Below are positions 3,990 to 5,382 of a DNA stretch of 5,382 bases, one piece after another. Each line of letters starts with the position of its first letter. The first letter of the stretch is position 1. The stretch is taken from positions 1-5,382 of the forward strand of contig CAAGRO010000001.1 in NCBI GenBank assembly GCA_900772695.1, read 5' to 3'. This DNA comes from an uncultured Oribacterium sp. Lineage in GTDB: Bacteria > Bacillota > Clostridia > Lachnospirales > Lachnospiraceae. Made by a program: the position numbers and the translations under genes. The notes below the pieces were generated by a model, which saw only the letters and a program-made list of their open reading frames with translations, ran no database searches and was not told the DNA's origin.

Positions 3990-5381
3990 ATGGAGGAACA
4001 GAAGAGGGCTGCTCTGTCGTTTATCGAGCAGCATAAGGATATATTCACTGGTGTGGCGGATTACATCTGGGCGCATCCGGAGCTCAGTCTGAAGGAGTTT
4101 CAGTGTGCGGCTTACTATGAGAAAGTGCTCGAGGAGGGTGGCTTCACGGTGGAGAAGGGGGTCGATGGCATCGAGACGGCATTCACCGGAAGCTTCGGTT
4201 CGGGACATCCGGTCATCGGTATCCTCGGTGAGTTCGATGCACTGTCCGGTCTCAGCCAGGAGTGTGGTGCGACGGAGCATCGTCCGATCGTAGAGGGCGG
4301 CGCAGGGCACGGCTGTGGCCACAATATGTTAGGTGCAGGTGCATTGACCGCGGCGTTTGCGGTGAAGAACTACCTCGAGACGAGTGGTCACGAGGGTACG
4401 GTGATCTTCTACGGCTGCCCGGGTGAAGAGGGCGGTGCAGCGAAGGCTTTCATGGCACGTGACAACATGTGGCGCGCCCTCGATGCTGCGTTCTGCTGGC
4501 ATCCGGAGGATGTCAATGAGGTCAAGACCGGTACGAACAACTCGACGATTCAGATCATGTATACCTTCCATGGCCGCTCCGCGCATGCAGCCGGCGATCC
4601 GGAGAATGGCCGTTCCGCGCTGGATGCGGTGGAACTCATGAACACGGGCGTGCAGTACCTGCGTGAGCACATGAAGTCCGAGTGCCGCGTGCACTATGCC
4701 ATCACGGATGCCGGTGGAATCTCACCGAATGTCGTCCAGGATCATGCGACGGTGCTCTACATGGTACGTGCCATCAGCGTACGGGATTGTGTCGAGCTCC
4801 GGAAGCGTGTGGATAAGATCGCGGAGGGCGCAGCTCTGATGACCGAAACGACCTTTGAGCGTACCTTCATCGATGGCACGGCGGATCTGGTGCCGAACTT
4901 CGCACTGGAGAAGGTACTCTACGATAACTTCTCTCGGGTGGAGCTTCCGACCTATACCGAGGAGGAGCTTCAGTTCGCTGCGAAGGTGCACGCGACCTGT
5001 CCGGAGAACACGGCGCCTGGATTTGCATCCACGCTGAATGATGAGATCCGGGCGTACAGTGAGGAGAAGTCGCAGCACGGCACGGTCCCGATCAACAACT
5101 ACCTCATGCCGCTCTACCACAGCACGGCCTTCTGTGCCGGCTCTACGGATGTCGGGGACGTTTCCTGGCAGACGCCGACCGCACAGATCCACTGCGCGGG
5201 CTTCGTCAGCGGCGCACCGGGCCACAGCTGGCAGAATGTTTCCTGCGGCGGTTCAAGCATCGGGCACAAAGCCCCGCTCCTCGCCGAAGCTGGAGTGGTC
5301 CACATAGGCGTCACCCATCACATAGACGAAATCCGGCTGTGTCCAGCCACGCTCCAGCATATCCTCCCGGTTGACCGGTAA
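3990..5381 (+). CDS. M20 family amidohydrolase, AbgB-like, with a replaced C-terminus
   Basis: A cytoplasmic metallo-amidohydrolase. Relatives cleave aminobenzoyl-glutamate or N-acyl amino acids. Family features in order: IWAHPELSLKEF (from residue 26), ILGEFDALSGLSQ (78-90), the metal-site motif GHGCGHN (106-112) in the AbgB form rather than the CHACGHD of auxin-conjugate hydrolases, CPGEEGG (143-149) with catalytic E146/E147, CWHPED with H171, the dimerisation-domain HGRSAHAA (194-201), GSTDVGDVSW (384-393) and PGHSWQ (410-415) with the late histidine H412. These cover all expected active-site regions. From about residue 428-432 the protein stops resembling the family: the last roughly 30 residues are the antisense reading of a ygiQ gene start, and the stop at 5379-5381 comes from that sequence. 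About 40 native residues appear lost, so folding may be impaired. The location after an amino acid importer suggests a role in using conjugated amino acids. Confidence 0.88.
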   Translation: MEEQKRAALSFIEQHKDIFTGVADYIWAHPELSLKEFQCAAYYEKVLEEGGFTVEKGVDGIETAFTGSFGSGHPVIGILGEFDALSGLSQECGATEHRPIVEGGAGHGCGHNMLGAGALTAAFAVKNYLETSGHEGTVIFYGCPGEEGGAAKAFMARDNMWRALDAAFCWHPEDVNEVKTGTNNSTIQIMYTFHGRSAHAAGDPENGRSALDAVELMNTGVQYLREHMKSECRVHYAITDAGGISPNVVQDHATVLYMVRAISVRDCVELRKRVDKIAEGAALMTETTFERTFIDGTADLVPNFALEKVLYDNFSRVELPTYTEEELQFAAKVHATCPENTAPGFASTLNDEIRAYSEEKSQHGTVPINNYLMPLYHSTAFCAGSTDVGDVSWQTPTAQIHCAGFVSGAPGHSWQNVSCGGSSIGHKAPLLAEAGVVHIGVTHHIDEIRLCPATLQHILPVDR

Positions 5382-5382
5382 A
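5283..5382 (-). pseudogene. ygiQ: Truncated N-terminal fragment of a YgiQ family radical SAM protein
   Basis: The minus strand from 5381 reads LPVNREDMLERGW, then QPDFVYVMGDAYVDHSSFG, which matches the conserved N-terminus of YgiQ-type (UPF0313) radical SAM proteins; the E. coli protein reads LPMSREEM and later GDAYVDHPSFG. The usual Pro of DHPSFG is Ser here. The match ends at the Gly codon 5285-5283. After that the frame runs antisense to the M20 gene and stops at TGA (5255-5253). The start codon lies past the right edge, probably by only a few codons. The radical SAM CxxxCxxC cluster and the rest of this normally 600-plus-residue protein are absent. The fragment is convergent with the M20 gene and joined to it. 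It is either a deletion remnant or a sign of a chimeric assembly. Confidence 0.82.

Noticed and set aside
3842..4036. A 64-codon plus-strand frame within the right arm of the palindrome
   Set aside because: It has no ribosome binding site, overlaps the well-supported M20 start in another frame, and consists of the repeat arm.
3822..4322. A 166-codon minus-strand frame across the palindrome and the start of the M20 gene
   Set aside because: It is made of one arm of the palindrome plus antisense M20 sequence, with no recognisable domain or start signal.

Overview
The window most likely comes from a Gram-positive anaerobe of the class Clostridia, probably family Lachnospiraceae. The grounds are the coding style (GC-rich genes with strong AGGAGG-type ribosome binding sites), the AT-rich intergenic promoters with near-consensus sigma-A hexamers, and a substrate-binding lipoprotein with a lipobox and a long Ala/Thr/Glu linker. 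This is inference from style; no rRNA or marker gene is present.

Layout, left to right. Positions 1-203: AT-rich leader with a candidate minus-strand promoter firing off the left edge and a TATAAT box for the first gene. Positions 204-791: a histidine phosphatase (phosphoglycerate-mutase-like). Positions 792-991: a regulatory region with ATGCAT palindromes at exact 21-bp intervals, a promoter, and a leader that can form a hairpin and may hold an 11-codon ORF. Positions 992-3672: a complete polar amino acid ABC importer in the order binding lipoprotein, permease, ATPase. A terminator-like hairpin separates the binding protein from the permease, and the permease and ATPase overlap by 14 nt. Positions 3673-3989: a nested palindrome of about 258 nt filling almost the whole gap. 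Positions 3990-5381: an AbgB-like M20 amidohydrolase whose C-terminus is replaced by sequence antisense to the start of a ygiQ-type radical SAM gene entering from the right edge.

Working together: the importer would capture a polar amino acid or a conjugate of one. The M20 amidohydrolase next door could free the amino acid from an N-acyl or aminobenzoyl conjugate. The B. subtilis cystine/N-acetylcysteine operon, which pairs a Tcy-type transporter with an M20 deacetylase, is a precedent. No gene here fixes the substrate.

Most notable points: (1) the long nested palindrome at 3675-3932, which looks like a MITE-type element or structured RNA; (2) the abrupt M20/ygiQ junction near 5283, which a single deletion between convergent genes would explain, or an assembly chimera; (3) the helically phased operator-like array upstream of the transporter.
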